From NCBI RefSeq assembly GCF_000017185.1, contig NC_009635.1:932563-996562 (forward strand): a stretch of DNA of 64,000 bases, given 5' to 3'. Shown piece after piece: positions 20,192-32,381 of this stretch (its first letter is position 1; each line of letters begins with the position of its first letter). The translations under genes were made by a program, and so were the position numbers. The notes under the pieces are model-generated. The model had not been told where the DNA came from and did no database searches. It saw nothing but the letters and a program-made list of their open reading frames with translations. Source of the stretch: Methanococcus aeolicus Nankai-3. GTDB lineage: Archaea; AGJL01; Methanococci; Methanococcales; Methanococcaceae.

Positions 20192-21181
20192 TTACATATC
20201 CTCTTGCAATTCCAATATATTGATTGCAAATATTTTGCCTTGTTTGGCATAATCATCATGCGGATTTATTTCCAACGCCTTATTGAAACATCCTATTGCT
20301 TTATTATACTCCCCCAAATCATTGAATATATCTCCTTTGATATTCCAAATATTGCCTTTTTTTGAACTTGAAATAATATTTAATACCTCATCACAGCAAT
20401 TTAGGGCATCTTCGTATCTTTCCAAATTTCTGAGTATTTGTAGTTTAATAAAATAAGTATTTTTGTTTTCTGGATTTATATTTAATACCTCATCACAGCA
20501 ATTTAGGGCATCTTCGTATCTTTTCATCTTTCTAAGAACTCGTATTTTAAGATTTAATATTCCACTATTTTTTGGGTTTCTATTCAATAAAATATTATAA
20601 CATTCCAGTGCTTCTTCATACCTCCCTAAATTTTCAAGCACAACTCCTTTTTCATCGAAAATCTGTTTAACTCGTGGATTAACTTCTGTTGCTTTGTTAA
20701 AACATAACAGTGCTTCTTCATATTTTTCCAATTTACTAAATAGAACTCCCGCATGTTTCCAAACTCGGGCATCTTTTGGATTTATTTCCAACGCCTTATT
20801 AAAATAAGTTATTGCTTCTTCATATTTTTCCCATTTTCTAAGTATTACTCCCTTATATATCCAAACTCGGGCATTATTTGGTGTTAATTCTAATGATTTA
20901 TCGAGACATGTTATTGCTTCTTCATATTTATTTATTTTGCCATATAAAACTCCTTTGTGCATCCAAGCACTGCTATTTTTTGGGTTTAAATTTAGTGCCT
21001 TATCAAAACATTCTATTGCATTGGGGTATTTTTTCCATTTTCTAAATGCGATACCTTTATGCTTCCAGGCGTTGCTATTTTTTGGGTTAATGGATATTGC
21101 CGTATCTATCGCCCCTATTGCGTCCATATATCTTCTTTGCCCATATAATGTAATTCCTACCTTTATCCATTCTTTTTCCAA
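20192..21181 (-). CDS. TPR-repeat protein
   Basis: The 329-residue protein is built almost entirely of nine 34-residue tetratricopeptide repeats. Each has a W/F-x-x-KG, a Y-x-x-A and a closing NP, for example AWKHKGIAFRKWKKY and VWIYKGVILRKWEKY. The last three are more diverged and two share the sequence EDALNCCDEVLNI. Such scaffolds bind partner proteins; there is no catalytic domain or signal peptide. The start is TTG with GGAGAT upstream. The likely partner is unknown. Confidence 0.9.
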   Translation of the reverse strand: MEKEWIKVGITLYGQRRYMDAIGAIDTAISINPKNSNAWKHKGIAFRKWKKYPNAIECFDKALNLNPKNSSAWMHKGVLYGKINKYEEAITCLDKSLELTPNNARVWIYKGVILRKWEKYEEAITYFNKALEINPKDARVWKHAGVLFSKLEKYEEALLCFNKATEVNPRVKQIFDEKGVVLENLGRYEEALECYNILLNRNPKNSGILNLKIRVLRKMKRYEDALNCCDEVLNINPENKNTYFIKLQILRNLERYEDALNCCDEVLNIISSSKKGNIWNIKGDIFNDLGEYNKAIGCFNKALEINPHDDYAKQGKIFAINILELQEDM

Positions 21182-21214
21182 ATTATCTCCTATTTATTCT
21201 TTTATTTTTTATTT

Positions 21215-23991
<2,777 letters not shown>

Positions 23992-24070
23992 CTAAAAATC
24001 CAAAAAAATAGAAAAGTATTTATATTATATTTTATGCGTGTATATGATTTATCAATATATGTCATTGTGT

Positions 24071-24820
24071 TTAATCTTCTTCACATTCGTTTATAAATAC
24101 GCCGTTCAAATATTCTTTTAATTTTTCTTTTCCAACTGTGGAACGGAGCTCATAAATTTTTAATGGGGTAAATGCTTCGTAAATATCCTGTTCTTGTATT
24201 CCCATATCTCTTGCTCTGGCATTGCATATTTTTATTGCCACATCATTTAATGAGGCATCAATACTGTCCGCATAATGTAATAACCAACTCTCTATGCTGT
24301 CGGGTTTCATGGCCCCATATTCTCCATGATGTGATGCCACAATTTTTATTAATTCCATTGGCACATTTCTTTTATACATTTCTGCCACCATAAGGGTCAG
24401 ATGCTCCAAATGAAACTCTGATATATGGTCATATTGGTTGTTATTATTGCCATTATTTTTATTATCTTTTATAATATAATTTTGAGGCTTCATTATGTCG
24501 TGCAATATCCCCCCCGCAATAATTAAATCCTTATTTAATTGTAAATTATAACTATTTTCAAGAGATTTTGCCATATTTAATGCCAAATCTGTAATTGCCA
24601 TGGTGTGCTCAATTAATCCTCCTTCATATTTGTGATGCCACCTTATGCTTGCAGGAGATTGTTCAAATGGTATATTGGTATCCTCTACATCCTTATGCGA
24701 TGGCAAAGGATTGTTTATAAAATCAATAACGATATTTTTTAAATCTTTATCTTCTATTTTTTCTACCAAATTAAATAAATCATCCATATTATATAATTTT
24801 CTTGTAGGTGATTGTTCCAT
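24071..24820 (-). CDS. HD-domain protein (archaeal, HDIG-like)
   Basis: The 249-residue protein has the metal-binding HD pattern: KYEGGLIEHTMAI, GGILHDIMKP and ASHHGEYG, then LLHYADSIDA. This suggests a phosphohydrolase or exonuclease-like activity of unknown substrate. A short Asn-rich insert (KNNGNNNNQYD) follows the HD motif. GAGGT precedes the ATG. It is divergent from the cysteine-rich gene at 24908. Confidence 0.78.
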   Translation of the reverse strand: MEQSPTRKLYNMDDLFNLVEKIEDKDLKNIVIDFINNPLPSHKDVEDTNIPFEQSPASIRWHHKYEGGLIEHTMAITDLALNMAKSLENSYNLQLNKDLIIAGGILHDIMKPQNYIIKDNKNNGNNNNQYDHISEFHLEHLTLMVAEMYKRNVPMELIKIVASHHGEYGAMKPDSIESWLLHYADSIDASLNDVAIKICNARARDMGIQEQDIYEAFTPLKIYELRSTVGKEKLKEYLNGVFINECEED

Positions 24821-24907
24821 AATAATACCTCATTTTTTGTTAATTTTTATATATGTTATTAAATATATAAATAATATACAAATGATAAAAAAATTGGTGA
24901 TAATAGT

Positions 24908-25282
24908 ATGTTGGAGCTCCATGAAAATCATTTAAAAAAAGTATTCAATTTATGTGGTGCAAACAGGGATTGTGAATATTATCCATGCCATTATGATAAT
25001 CAAGTTTGTTTATGGTGTTATTGTCCATTTTATCCATGCAATGACGAAGAATTTGGAGAATTAATCACCAGAAAAGACGGAACTACCATATGGAGTTGTA
25101 TGAATTGTGGGTGGGTGCATCGACCAGAAGTAGCATCAGAAATATTAAAAGAAATATTAAAAATTACAAATGATAAAAATATAGACGATGCCGTTAATAT
25201 TATGGATAATCATGAATTGATGTTAAAAATAAGGGAAAAAGTTAAAAAGAAATATAAAAAGAATATTAAAGTAAATAAATAA
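24908..25282 (+). CDS. Cysteine-rich small-domain protein
   Basis: The N-terminal 80 residues match the cysteine-rich small domain (Pfam PF04071): CGANRDCEYYPCHYD, VCLWCYCPFYPC and WSCMNCGWVH. At least ten cysteines could bind zinc or an Fe-S cluster. The C-terminal 45 residues are a charged helix. The function is unknown. It is 12 bp upstream of the prepilin peptidase gene and likely cotranscribed. Confidence 0.8.
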   Translation: MLELHENHLKKVFNLCGANRDCEYYPCHYDNQVCLWCYCPFYPCNDEEFGELITRKDGTTIWSCMNCGWVHRPEVASEILKEILKITNDKNIDDAVNIMDNHELMLKIREKVKKKYKKNIKVNK

Positions 25283-25294
25283 TAAAGGGATATT

Positions 25295-26332
25295 ATGATT
25301 AGTTTTGATTATTTAACCATTGCATATATTATTAATTTTATTTTATTGTCCATAGCTACCTACACAGACATAAAAACAAGGGAAATTCCCCATATAATTA
25401 CCATCATAATGTTAATTATTAATTTACCTTTGGGATTTTATTTATTTGGATTTGAGGCAATTTGGGCATTTTTATCAACTTTAATATTATGTTTAATATT
25501 GGGTATCGGAATGGGAGGGGGAGATATAAAATTATTTACAGTTTTAGCTCCGATTTTCCTATTTGCTGGAACAATATTGTATATTCCAAAGGCAATATTA
25601 ATATTAATAGGAATTAGTGCGGGAATATCTGCATTTTATCCTATGCTAAATATATTGAAAAAATATTGGAAAGAAATAATTCCTTCTTCGGCATATTTGG
25701 CAATGGTGTTGGGCATTATTATCTATATAATTAGTTTTTACAATGTTCCATATGCAATATTGTTTGTTTGGGGATATATTATATTATCTGTATTCATATC
25801 TAGAAAAGTAAGCGGATATAAAGAATTTACAAAAAAGGCAGGATTTTTTGCACCATTGTATTTGATTGGGCTGTATTTGTTAGATTATAATTATTTTGTG
25901 AATAATCAGGTATTGTTGCAATTTTTGGTCTATGTTGGGGAATTAAGCCTTATATCAATAGTGATCTATGCCTTAACTGGTGCAGAAATATCCAGTAAAA
26001 AATTGGTAAAAGACTTAAAAGAGGGAGACATATTACGGGACATTATCACAATTGAAGGAAATTCTGTAACCGTAGAGGGGGCAAATATCTTAAAAAGATT
26101 TAAATTAATGGTAGATGCTGAAATGGGCAAAAATGAAACAGAAAATAAAAAAATATTGATGACAGATGGGGAAGGACTATATAAGGAGGACTTGGAGCTC
26201 CTACAAAAATTACATAAAGAAGGAAAAATACCTAATGAATTAAATTTAATTACAACATATCCATTTGTTCCATTTGTATTAGTTGGTTATGTGGTGGTTT
26301 TAGTGCTTCATTATTATTTTAATTTATTTTAG
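25295..26332 (+). CDS. Type IV prepilin peptidase (A24 family, EppA-like)
   Basis: The 345-residue membrane protein has the aspartyl peptidase pair: D25 in YTDIKTREIP and D77 in GMGGGD. About eight membrane segments and a cytoplasmic loop with a Lys/Glu-rich region (about 225-315) follow. In methanococci FlaK processes archaellins and EppA processes pilins. The long C-terminal part resembles EppA, so cleavage of class III pilin signal peptides is likely. No pilin genes are nearby. Confidence 0.82.
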   Translation: MISFDYLTIAYIINFILLSIATYTDIKTREIPHIITIIMLIINLPLGFYLFGFEAIWAFLSTLILCLILGIGMGGGDIKLFTVLAPIFLFAGTILYIPKAILILIGISAGISAFYPMLNILKKYWKEIIPSSAYLAMVLGIIIYIISFYNVPYAILFVWGYIILSVFISRKVSGYKEFTKKAGFFAPLYLIGLYLLDYNYFVNNQVLLQFLVYVGELSLISIVIYALTGAEISSKKLVKDLKEGDILRDIITIEGNSVTVEGANILKRFKLMVDAEMGKNETENKKILMTDGEGLYKEDLELLQKLHKEGKIPNELNLITTYPFVPFVLVGYVVVLVLHYYFNLF

Positions 26333-26360
26333 ATATAAATTTTAAAAATAAGATGGAAAT

Positions 26361-27398
26361 ATGATTTTGCTAAAAGACGGGGTAGAATACATACAATACA
26401 ATTATAAATATGAGAATGAATTGGAGAAAATGGTTTTTGAGCACCACAAAGAAATTTTTGGAGATAATACGCTATTATTTAATAAATCCAAAATAAAAAC
26501 GGTGGCTAATGTTGGGACTATCCCCGATGCTTTTGTAGTGGATTTAAAAAACAAAAATTGGTATATTGTTGAAGTAGAATTAAAAGACCATGATATATAT
26601 AGTCATGTAAATTCTCAAATTATGAGATTTTTAGATGCCATTGACAATCCAAATACTAAAAAAGAATTGTCCGATAAATTTTATAATGAAGTTAATAATG
26701 AACCATTTAAAGAGGCACTATTTAAAACAAACCATATCAAAGAAGTTTATAAACACATATCAGACATTATAGATACAAATCCATCAATTGTAATAATAAT
26801 TGATGAAATAACCAATAAAGTTAAAACGGGGCTTAATGGATTATCAAAATACCACGATATAAAGACAATAGAATTTAAAACATTTAAAAGAAAAAACTCT
26901 AATTGCTTAGAGGAACATATTCATTTGTTTAATAAACTACATACTTACAATGAAGAACCACCGACCAACAACGGAAACGCCGATAAAAATAATAACAACA
27001 ATACAGAGGGCAATAATAAATCAAATTACACAGAAGAACACCATTTAAATGGAAAACCCAATAATATTGTTGAATTATACAACGAATTAAAAAAACAGAT
27101 TTTGAATATTGGAGACGACATAACTATAAAACCATTAAAACACTATATTGCCTGTAAAATATCAAATACTAATTTTGTATATATTGTGGTTAATAAGTCT
27201 AAATTAAATTTATCTTTATTAATTCCAAAAGGGAATTTAAATGATGATAAAAAAATAACTGCTGATGTAAGTAATACAGGACATTGGGGTAATGGTGATT
27301 ATGGTATATCACTAAATAAAAACATGAATTTAGAATATATAATGTCATTAATAAAACAAAGTTATGAATATAATAAAAATAAAAAATTAAAAAAATAA
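26361..27398 (+). CDS. PD-(D/E)XK nuclease-like protein with DUF5655 domain
   Basis: Residues 20-130 have a nuclease-fold pattern: IPDAFVVDL with D56, then YIVEVELKDHD with E73 and K75, and a helix QIMRFLDAI. After an Asn-rich linker (about 198-220), residues 230-345 match DUF5655 (YNELKKQILNIGDD through GHWGNGDYGISL and LIKQSYEY). The protein may cut or bind DNA, or belong to a defence or repair function; this is inference from fold hints. The next small gene begins 1 bp after its stop codon. Confidence 0.6.
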   Translation: MILLKDGVEYIQYNYKYENELEKMVFEHHKEIFGDNTLLFNKSKIKTVANVGTIPDAFVVDLKNKNWYIVEVELKDHDIYSHVNSQIMRFLDAIDNPNTKKELSDKFYNEVNNEPFKEALFKTNHIKEVYKHISDIIDTNPSIVIIIDEITNKVKTGLNGLSKYHDIKTIEFKTFKRKNSNCLEEHIHLFNKLHTYNEEPPTNNGNADKNNNNNTEGNNKSNYTEEHHLNGKPNNIVELYNELKKQILNIGDDITIKPLKHYIACKISNTNFVYIVVNKSKLNLSLLIPKGNLNDDKKITADVSNTGHWGNGDYGISLNKNMNLEYIMSLIKQSYEYNKNKKLKK

Positions 27399-27399
27399 A

Positions 27400-27627
27400 A
27401 TGAGATACTTTTTAGAAGATATCGAAGAAAAAGAAGAGGAACTATATAAAAATGTAATCAATGCCTTAAAATTGTTTAAAAACAATTATGAAATTGATGA
27501 TTTTAAAGTTCCTAAAAAAATTAGAGATATATTAATAAAACAAAACATTTTATTCCTAAATCCACAAAAAGGAACATTAAAACCACAGTCATTTTTGGTA
27601 TGGAATGCTATTAAGAAAGTGGTTTAA
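27400..27627 (+). CDS. Small hypothetical protein
   Basis: The 75-residue charged protein starts 1 bp after the stop codon of the previous gene and has no clear binding site, so it is probably translated by coupling. The end ILFLNPQKGTLKPQSFLVWNAI looks like a small winged-helix or DNA-contact module, but I do not recognise a family. The composition is normal for coding sequence here. Confidence 0.55.
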   Translation: MRYFLEDIEEKEEELYKNVINALKLFKNNYEIDDFKVPKKIRDILIKQNILFLNPQKGTLKPQSFLVWNAIKKVV

Positions 27628-27660
27628 AAAAGTTTAAGAATTAAAAGTATTTTAAAGATA

Positions 27661-28401
27661 TTATTTAAAGAATTTTACAAATGCATATAAATTTGTAAAT
27701 GGGTGTGGAGGGCAGCCGGGAATATATAAATCCACAGGCAATATTTTATCAACTCCGCCAACTACTTCCTCGTTTTCCCTAAATATTCCTCCCGATATTG
27801 CACATGTGCCAACTGCTATAACAAATTTTGGAGAAGGAGTCGCATCATATGTTTTCATGAGTGCGAGCTCCATATTTTTTGTGACTGGTCCTGTGATTAC
27901 AAGACCATCTGCATGTCTCGGCGATGCCACAAATTTAATACCGAACCTAGATAAGTCATAAACTGGCGTATTCAAAACATTTATATCGGCATCGCAGGCA
28001 TTGCATCCACCTGCACATACTTCTCTTAAATATACAGATTTTCCAAATAATTTTTTTATACTTTTTAAACTACTTGTATCCGGTTCTTTTAATGTATCTT
28101 TTATAATTAAATCTTCCCTTTTTAAGGCAAACATTCTGTAATCTCTTGTAAATATTATAAAATTCTGTTTTATAAACTGACATTTGCCACAGAATAGGCA
28201 CTTTCCCAAGTCCAAAGTTCTATCATTAAGATTTACTGCACCTGTGGGGCATATAGATGCCACTTTTTGCACATCCTCATCTGCTGCATCCTGATTTAAG
28301 ACTGGTCTTCCTCGGTATGCTTCGGGAAGCTGTATTTTATCACTGGGAAATTCAACTGTCCTATATCCCTGCGTTATCCGGTTGATAATTATGTTGTTCA
28401 T
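27661..28401 (-). CDS. Hyf/Hyc-type small subunit fused to a ferredoxin-like domain (Ehr complex)
   Basis: The 246-residue protein joins a HycF/HyfH-like N-terminus (about 1-100, with one cluster set: ICPTGA and KCLFCGKC) to a HycG/HyfI/NuoB-like domain. The latter has its proximal [4Fe-4S] ligands: CAGGCNACD, GTCAISGGIF and PGCPPHP. Compared with HycF, the other cluster of the ferredoxin part is missing. It is the last gene of the six-gene complex and would pass electrons to or from the large subunit. Confidence 0.85.
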   Translation of the reverse strand: MNNIIINRITQGYRTVEFPSDKIQLPEAYRGRPVLNQDAADEDVQKVASICPTGAVNLNDRTLDLGKCLFCGKCQFIKQNFIIFTRDYRMFALKREDLIIKDTLKEPDTSSLKSIKKLFGKSVYLREVCAGGCNACDADINVLNTPVYDLSRFGIKFVASPRHADGLVITGPVTKNMELALMKTYDATPSPKFVIAVGTCAISGGIFRENEEVVGGVDKILPVDLYIPGCPPHPFTNLYAFVKFFK

Positions 28402-28413
28402 ATATACACCTCA

Positions 28414-29970
28414 TTAAAGGTCAAAACCACAGTATGATAAGTTAAAACTTTTGTTGCACAGAGGGAAATCATATATTCCTTCATTTCTAACTACCAATTC
28501 AAGTGCTGTCCAGTTGTGGAATGATGGGTCTTTTATTTTATATCTAATTATGTTTCCATTCTCATCCGTGATTATACAATGGGAGAGCTCACCTCTCCAA
28601 GCTTCTTCCATGGTTATTATAAAGCTGTTAGGTTTTAATACTGTTTTTTCTATTTTTTCTAATTTATCGGCACTGTCATTGATTTGGAAATCTGCGACTT
28701 TAAGGAGCTCTATGCAAAATTCTATGGAGTCAAGGGTTTCGTAAAAGTATGTTTTTGCCCTGGAACTAACAGCTCCGTCTTTTCTAGCTACGAGCCCTAT
28801 ACCACGGTTGTAAATATTCTTAGCCTTTGAAAAGCTCTTCCTTACATCATATTTTATTCCCGATGCCCTACCTGCTGGACCTACAAGACCTATTAACTTG
28901 GCTGTTTTTGTATCTACTATACCCGTGTAGTCAAATCTTCCAAGAACTTCTGGATTATCTAGCATTAGATTGCCTACATCAATAACTTCTTTTTTAAGCT
29001 GTTCAAACCTTTTAATGAGCTCTTTTATGTGGTCATCGCTGAGTTTAAAAGGAGCTCCGAAAGGTCGCACTGAGCTCCTACCAAATCTATTTCCGCATAT
29101 CAATACAAACATATTTAAAAAGTCCCCCCTGATCCTACCGTAATATGATGCCGTAGGTATATATCCCACATCTCCTGCAAGACCGCCCATCGTTCCGATA
29201 TGGTTGGCTATCCTTTCTATTTCCAATAATAATCTTCTATAATTATATAGTGGCTCATTTGCTTCATAATTACAATTACTTAACCATTCAATAGCTTCCG
29301 AAAAACAGATACTATTGCCAATTACAGTATCTCCTGCTATGGATTCGATAATTAATGGCAATACTTCTTTTTTACAATTTAATATTTGTTTTTCGATGCC
29401 TCTATGTTGATATCCATGTTGGATTTCAAGACTTAAAATAGTTTCCCCGATACAGTTAAATCTAAAATGTCCGGGCTCAATAATTCCCGCATGAACTGGA
29501 CCAACTGCAACTTGATGTATTTCTTCACCGCCCACCTCATAGAATGGATAATTTCCAGGAATAGGTGCTGTGTAATTATTACCAAATACATCGGGAGCTC
29601 CCTTATAATTTTTATGGTATCTTACAGATTTAAGCCATGGGTGATTTTTAGGAACAATTCCATATTGTTCTGCTATTTCCCTTTCAAACATTTGAAATTT
29701 AATATTATATTGTGAAAGTGATTCAAAGGAGGTTCCCACCATGGTGCTTAATACATATAATTCTGTATCATTTCTCAAAACTGAATATATTTTATATTTA
29801 TTTTCATTGCTATTATTTTTATTAATATTATAAGAGGGAATTGCAAAATGCTGAACAACATATCCGGTTTCTGTAAATTTTAAAATTTTATCCTTGAATT
29901 CCTCAAATGGAATTATAGGTATATCTTCAACATTTACTGCCATTCCATTATCTATTTTTAATAATCCCAT
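28414..29970 (-). CDS. Hydrogenase-like large subunit without Ni-Fe ligands (Ehr complex)
   Basis: The 518-residue protein fuses a 30-kDa/NuoC-like domain (about 1-145) to a HycE/NuoD-like domain. Where active [NiFe] hydrogenases have a CxxC pair (L1), this has IESIAGDTVIGNS at 208-220. Where they end in DPCxxC (L2), this ends NKSFNLSYCGFDL. Ni-Fe binding is therefore not expected. Such proteins occur in energy-converting hydrogenase-related (Ehr) complexes of unknown substrate. The hydrophobic partners are encoded upstream, after a 300-bp gap filled by a repeat element. Confidence 0.85.
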   Translation of the reverse strand: MGLLKIDNGMAVNVEDIPIIPFEEFKDKILKFTETGYVVQHFAIPSYNINKNNSNENKYKIYSVLRNDTELYVLSTMVGTSFESLSQYNIKFQMFEREIAEQYGIVPKNHPWLKSVRYHKNYKGAPDVFGNNYTAPIPGNYPFYEVGGEEIHQVAVGPVHAGIIEPGHFRFNCIGETILSLEIQHGYQHRGIEKQILNCKKEVLPLIIESIAGDTVIGNSICFSEAIEWLSNCNYEANEPLYNYRRLLLEIERIANHIGTMGGLAGDVGYIPTASYYGRIRGDFLNMFVLICGNRFGRSSVRPFGAPFKLSDDHIKELIKRFEQLKKEVIDVGNLMLDNPEVLGRFDYTGIVDTKTAKLIGLVGPAGRASGIKYDVRKSFSKAKNIYNRGIGLVARKDGAVSSRAKTYFYETLDSIEFCIELLKVADFQINDSADKLEKIEKTVLKPNSFIITMEEAWRGELSHCIITDENGNIIRYKIKDPSFHNWTALELVVRNEGIYDFPLCNKSFNLSYCGFDL

Positions 29971-30048
29971 TTAATTCACCTTATATAAATTATATAATTA
30001 TAATTTTATTTTAAGAATGCCTCACAGGGAGCTCCTTTTTAATATTAA

Positions 30049-30260
30049 TTTATAGTCAATCTTCGAACAATTCCTGTAATGCATAGTTAAAGAATATAAA
30101 ATCTCATATTACGATACAACAACAGAGGAATTTATTTACAAAATCTTCGATTTTGTACAAAATCCTAAAAGGATTTTGTTTACAAAAGCTATGCTTTTGT
30201 ATAAAATCCTAAAAGGATTTTATTCAATAATTAGGACTGCCATTGAAGATTAACTATTAT
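30049..30260 (+). repeat. MITE-like element, copy D, carrying a hairpin array
   Basis: The left end TTTATAGTCAATCTTC and the right end read on the other strand (ATAATAGTTAATCTTC) are terminal inverted repeats. The 85 bp after the left end match copy B well. The unit is 212 bp, longer than the others because of four hairpins at 30138-30223. It fills the gap between the large-subunit gene and the membrane-subunit genes of the Ehr cluster. Confidence 0.75.
30138..30223. repeat. Array of four back-to-back hairpins
   Basis: Four perfect stem-loops abut, or nearly abut, each other: 30138-30156 (stem ACAAAATC, loop TTC), 30157-30179 (ACAAAATCCT, loop AAA), 30182-30200 (ACAAAAGC, loop TAT) and 30201-30223 (ATAAAATCCT, loop AAA). 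The stems are variants of one sequence, suggesting serial duplication. The sequence is inside MITE copy D. Confidence 0.85.
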
Positions 30261-30275
30261 ATTCAAACATTTGAA

Positions 30276-31688
30276 CTATTGTATAAAATTTAATATATAG
30301 TCTTGATATGAACTAAACATAATTGCAGTAATTATAAGCGAAATGAATAACATAATTAAACTTGGAGCATACAGCCCAAAGCTTTCTTTCATCGGTTTAA
30401 TGTTACATTCCTCTGATTCACTATAACATATTTGAATAATTTTTTTAGAGAATCCTACAATTACCAAAATCAATGCAATAATAAATAAAAATCCCACTGC
30501 ATAGTAATGTCCAGTAAATGCTCCAAATATTATTAATAATTCACTTAGAAACAATCCAAACGGCGGAAATCCTGAAATACCAATTGCCCCAAGCGTAAAT
30601 GCAAATGCTGTTTTTGGCAACAATTTAAAGAAATTTTTTACTTTGGATATATCTTTTGTGCCATATTGAAGAAGCATATTTCCAGTAGCTAAAAACAGAG
30701 CACATTTAATAAGTGAATGATTTATCATGTGGAAAATCGACCCAAGCAATGCTATACCTCCAATTCCAGCCCCCAATACTATAATACCCATGTTTTCAAT
30801 ACTAGAATATGCAAGCAATCTTTTATAATCCTTTTGAGCAGGCATAAATGCAGCAGCCACAAATACAGAGAATAAACCAAGAGCTATCATCATTTTGCCT
30901 GTAATTTCTCCCAAATTAAGATATCCTGCAAGAACATTGATTTTATATATGGGTAAGAAAGCACAATTTAACAGAGCTCCCGAAAGTAGTGCCGATGCAG
31001 GACTTGGAGCTTCCCCATGAGCATCTGAAAGCCAGATATGCATGGGAGCTAAACCAACTTTTGTTCCATATCCTATGAGTATAAACACAAATCCAACTAA
31101 AAACCACAATGGATTTATTGTTCCAGTATATGCCATTAGATTAGAGAATAAAAGCCCAGAAACTTGAATAGGCTGTGTAAACGATTGTAATATAATGAAA
31201 GAGCCCAATAATGCAAGTGAAATTCCTACGGAACAGGTAATAATATATTTCCATGTAGCCATGACTGAATCCCTTGTTTTATGCAAAAATATCAGCGGAG
31301 CACTTGAAATTGTTGTAGCTTCAATAGCTATCCATGTAAGGATTATATGGTCAGAAATTGCCGTCAAACTCATTGCAGACACAAAGAACAACAGCATAGA
31401 ACTGTAAATATGTTCTGATTCATAGTTGGAATTTTTAAAGTAGTCTATGGAATAATATGACACCATTAAAAATAATAACGAAATTATACCAAGCACTATT
31501 TTTCCAAGTGGTGTGATAAATATATAATTTTTTAACAATATTACTTGGCTAGGTTCAATAAATATATATGCTGTAATAATAACCTGAATTATTGCTGCTA
31601 TAAATGGAATATATCTTGTAAGCTTTCCCTTTATAAAGTAGGCAATAACCCCAGCTAATGCAGGAATTATAACTACTAATTCATCCAT
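30276..31688 (-). CDS. HyfF/NuoN-type proton-pumping membrane subunit (Ehr complex)
   Basis: The 470-residue protein has about fourteen membrane helices and the Mrp/NuoLMN signature near the middle: ATWKYI, KVGLAPMHIWLSDAHGEAPSPASALLSG and LLAYSSIENMGII. These hold the conserved lysines and glutamate of ion-translocating subunits. I chose the ATG at 31688 because GAGGCG lies 9 nt upstream; the ATG seven codons earlier has no binding site. It is downstream of the HyfE-like gene. Confidence 0.85.
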   Translation of the reverse strand: MDELVVIIPALAGVIAYFIKGKLTRYIPFIAAIIQVIITAYIFIEPSQVILLKNYIFITPLGKIVLGIISLLFLMVSYYSIDYFKNSNYESEHIYSSMLLFFVSAMSLTAISDHIILTWIAIEATTISSAPLIFLHKTRDSVMATWKYIITCSVGISLALLGSFIILQSFTQPIQVSGLLFSNLMAYTGTINPLWFLVGFVFILIGYGTKVGLAPMHIWLSDAHGEAPSPASALLSGALLNCAFLPIYKINVLAGYLNLGEITGKMMIALGLFSVFVAAAFMPAQKDYKRLLAYSSIENMGIIVLGAGIGGIALLGSIFHMINHSLIKCALFLATGNMLLQYGTKDISKVKNFFKLLPKTAFAFTLGAIGISGFPPFGLFLSELLIIFGAFTGHYYAVGFLFIIALILVIVGFSKKIIQICYSESEECNIKPMKESFGLYAPSLIMLFISLIITAIMFSSYQDYILNFIQ

Positions 31689-31748
31689 CTTATTCGCCTC
31701 TATATCCATACATTTTAATTAAATTATTATAATGATTTTTGCAGTCCG

Positions 31749-32381
31749 TTATTCTTTTTTGTAGTCTTCGGTAGTGTAAAGTTTGTTAATTTGATTAATA
31801 ATTATTGTCATAAGCATTACACAAATTAGAATATCCAAAAGTATTCCAAATTCAACTACATATTGCATATTTTTTCCTATCATCAAACCAACAATAGATA
31901 TGCCATTTTCAAGCATTAAATAAGAAGATACTTGTGTAATTGCCTTTTTCCTAGCCATTAAAAGAAATAGTGCTGGAATTATTGTAGTCATACCGCCAAT
32001 AAACAATAATTTTTCGGAAATATCGAAATTCAAATATCCTGACCATATAGATGCTATACCTATAACGATTAATCCAAAAAATAACGATGTTTGATATCCA
32101 ATTAATGGATTGAGCTCTCTTTTAATATTTCCTTTTCTCGTTGCATACATTAAAAAACTCGGTATAAAGAAAGACCGTATTACCAAAGTGCTCAAAGCTA
32201 TAATAAGTCCGTAGGTAGTTATTTCTCCACCTCCAATAATTATTGTAAGAACGGAAACTAAAAAACTTTGAACCGCTATTGTTTTAACAAGTGAAAATAA
32301 TCTGTGTGTATTCAAGGTCAACAATACGGTTCCGATTATGGCTGCAATAATTAATTTTTCATAATATAATATTTCAATCAT
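31749..32381 (-). CDS. HyfE-type membrane subunit (Ehr complex)
   Basis: The 210-residue hydrophobic protein has about six to seven membrane helices and matches HyfE, which contains a NuoK-like part: SYLMLENGISIVGLMIG includes the conserved glutamate. The start codon overlaps the stop of the NuoH-like gene (TAATG), so they are translationally coupled. Confidence 0.8.
   Translation of the reverse strand: MIEILYYEKLIIAAIIGTVLLTLNTHRLFSLVKTIAVQSFLVSVLTIIIGGGEITTYGLIIALSTLVIRSFFIPSFLMYATRKGNIKRELNPLIGYQTSLFFGLIVIGIASIWSGYLNFDISEKLLFIGGMTTIIPALFLLMARKKAITQVSSYLMLENGISIVGLMIGKNMQYVVEFGILLDILICVMLMTIIINQINKLYTTEDYKKE

Noticed and set aside
28414-29970. Active [NiFe] hydrogenase large subunit
   Set aside because: Neither the N-terminal nor the C-terminal CxxC Ni-Fe motif is present, so a hydrogenase call would be wrong.
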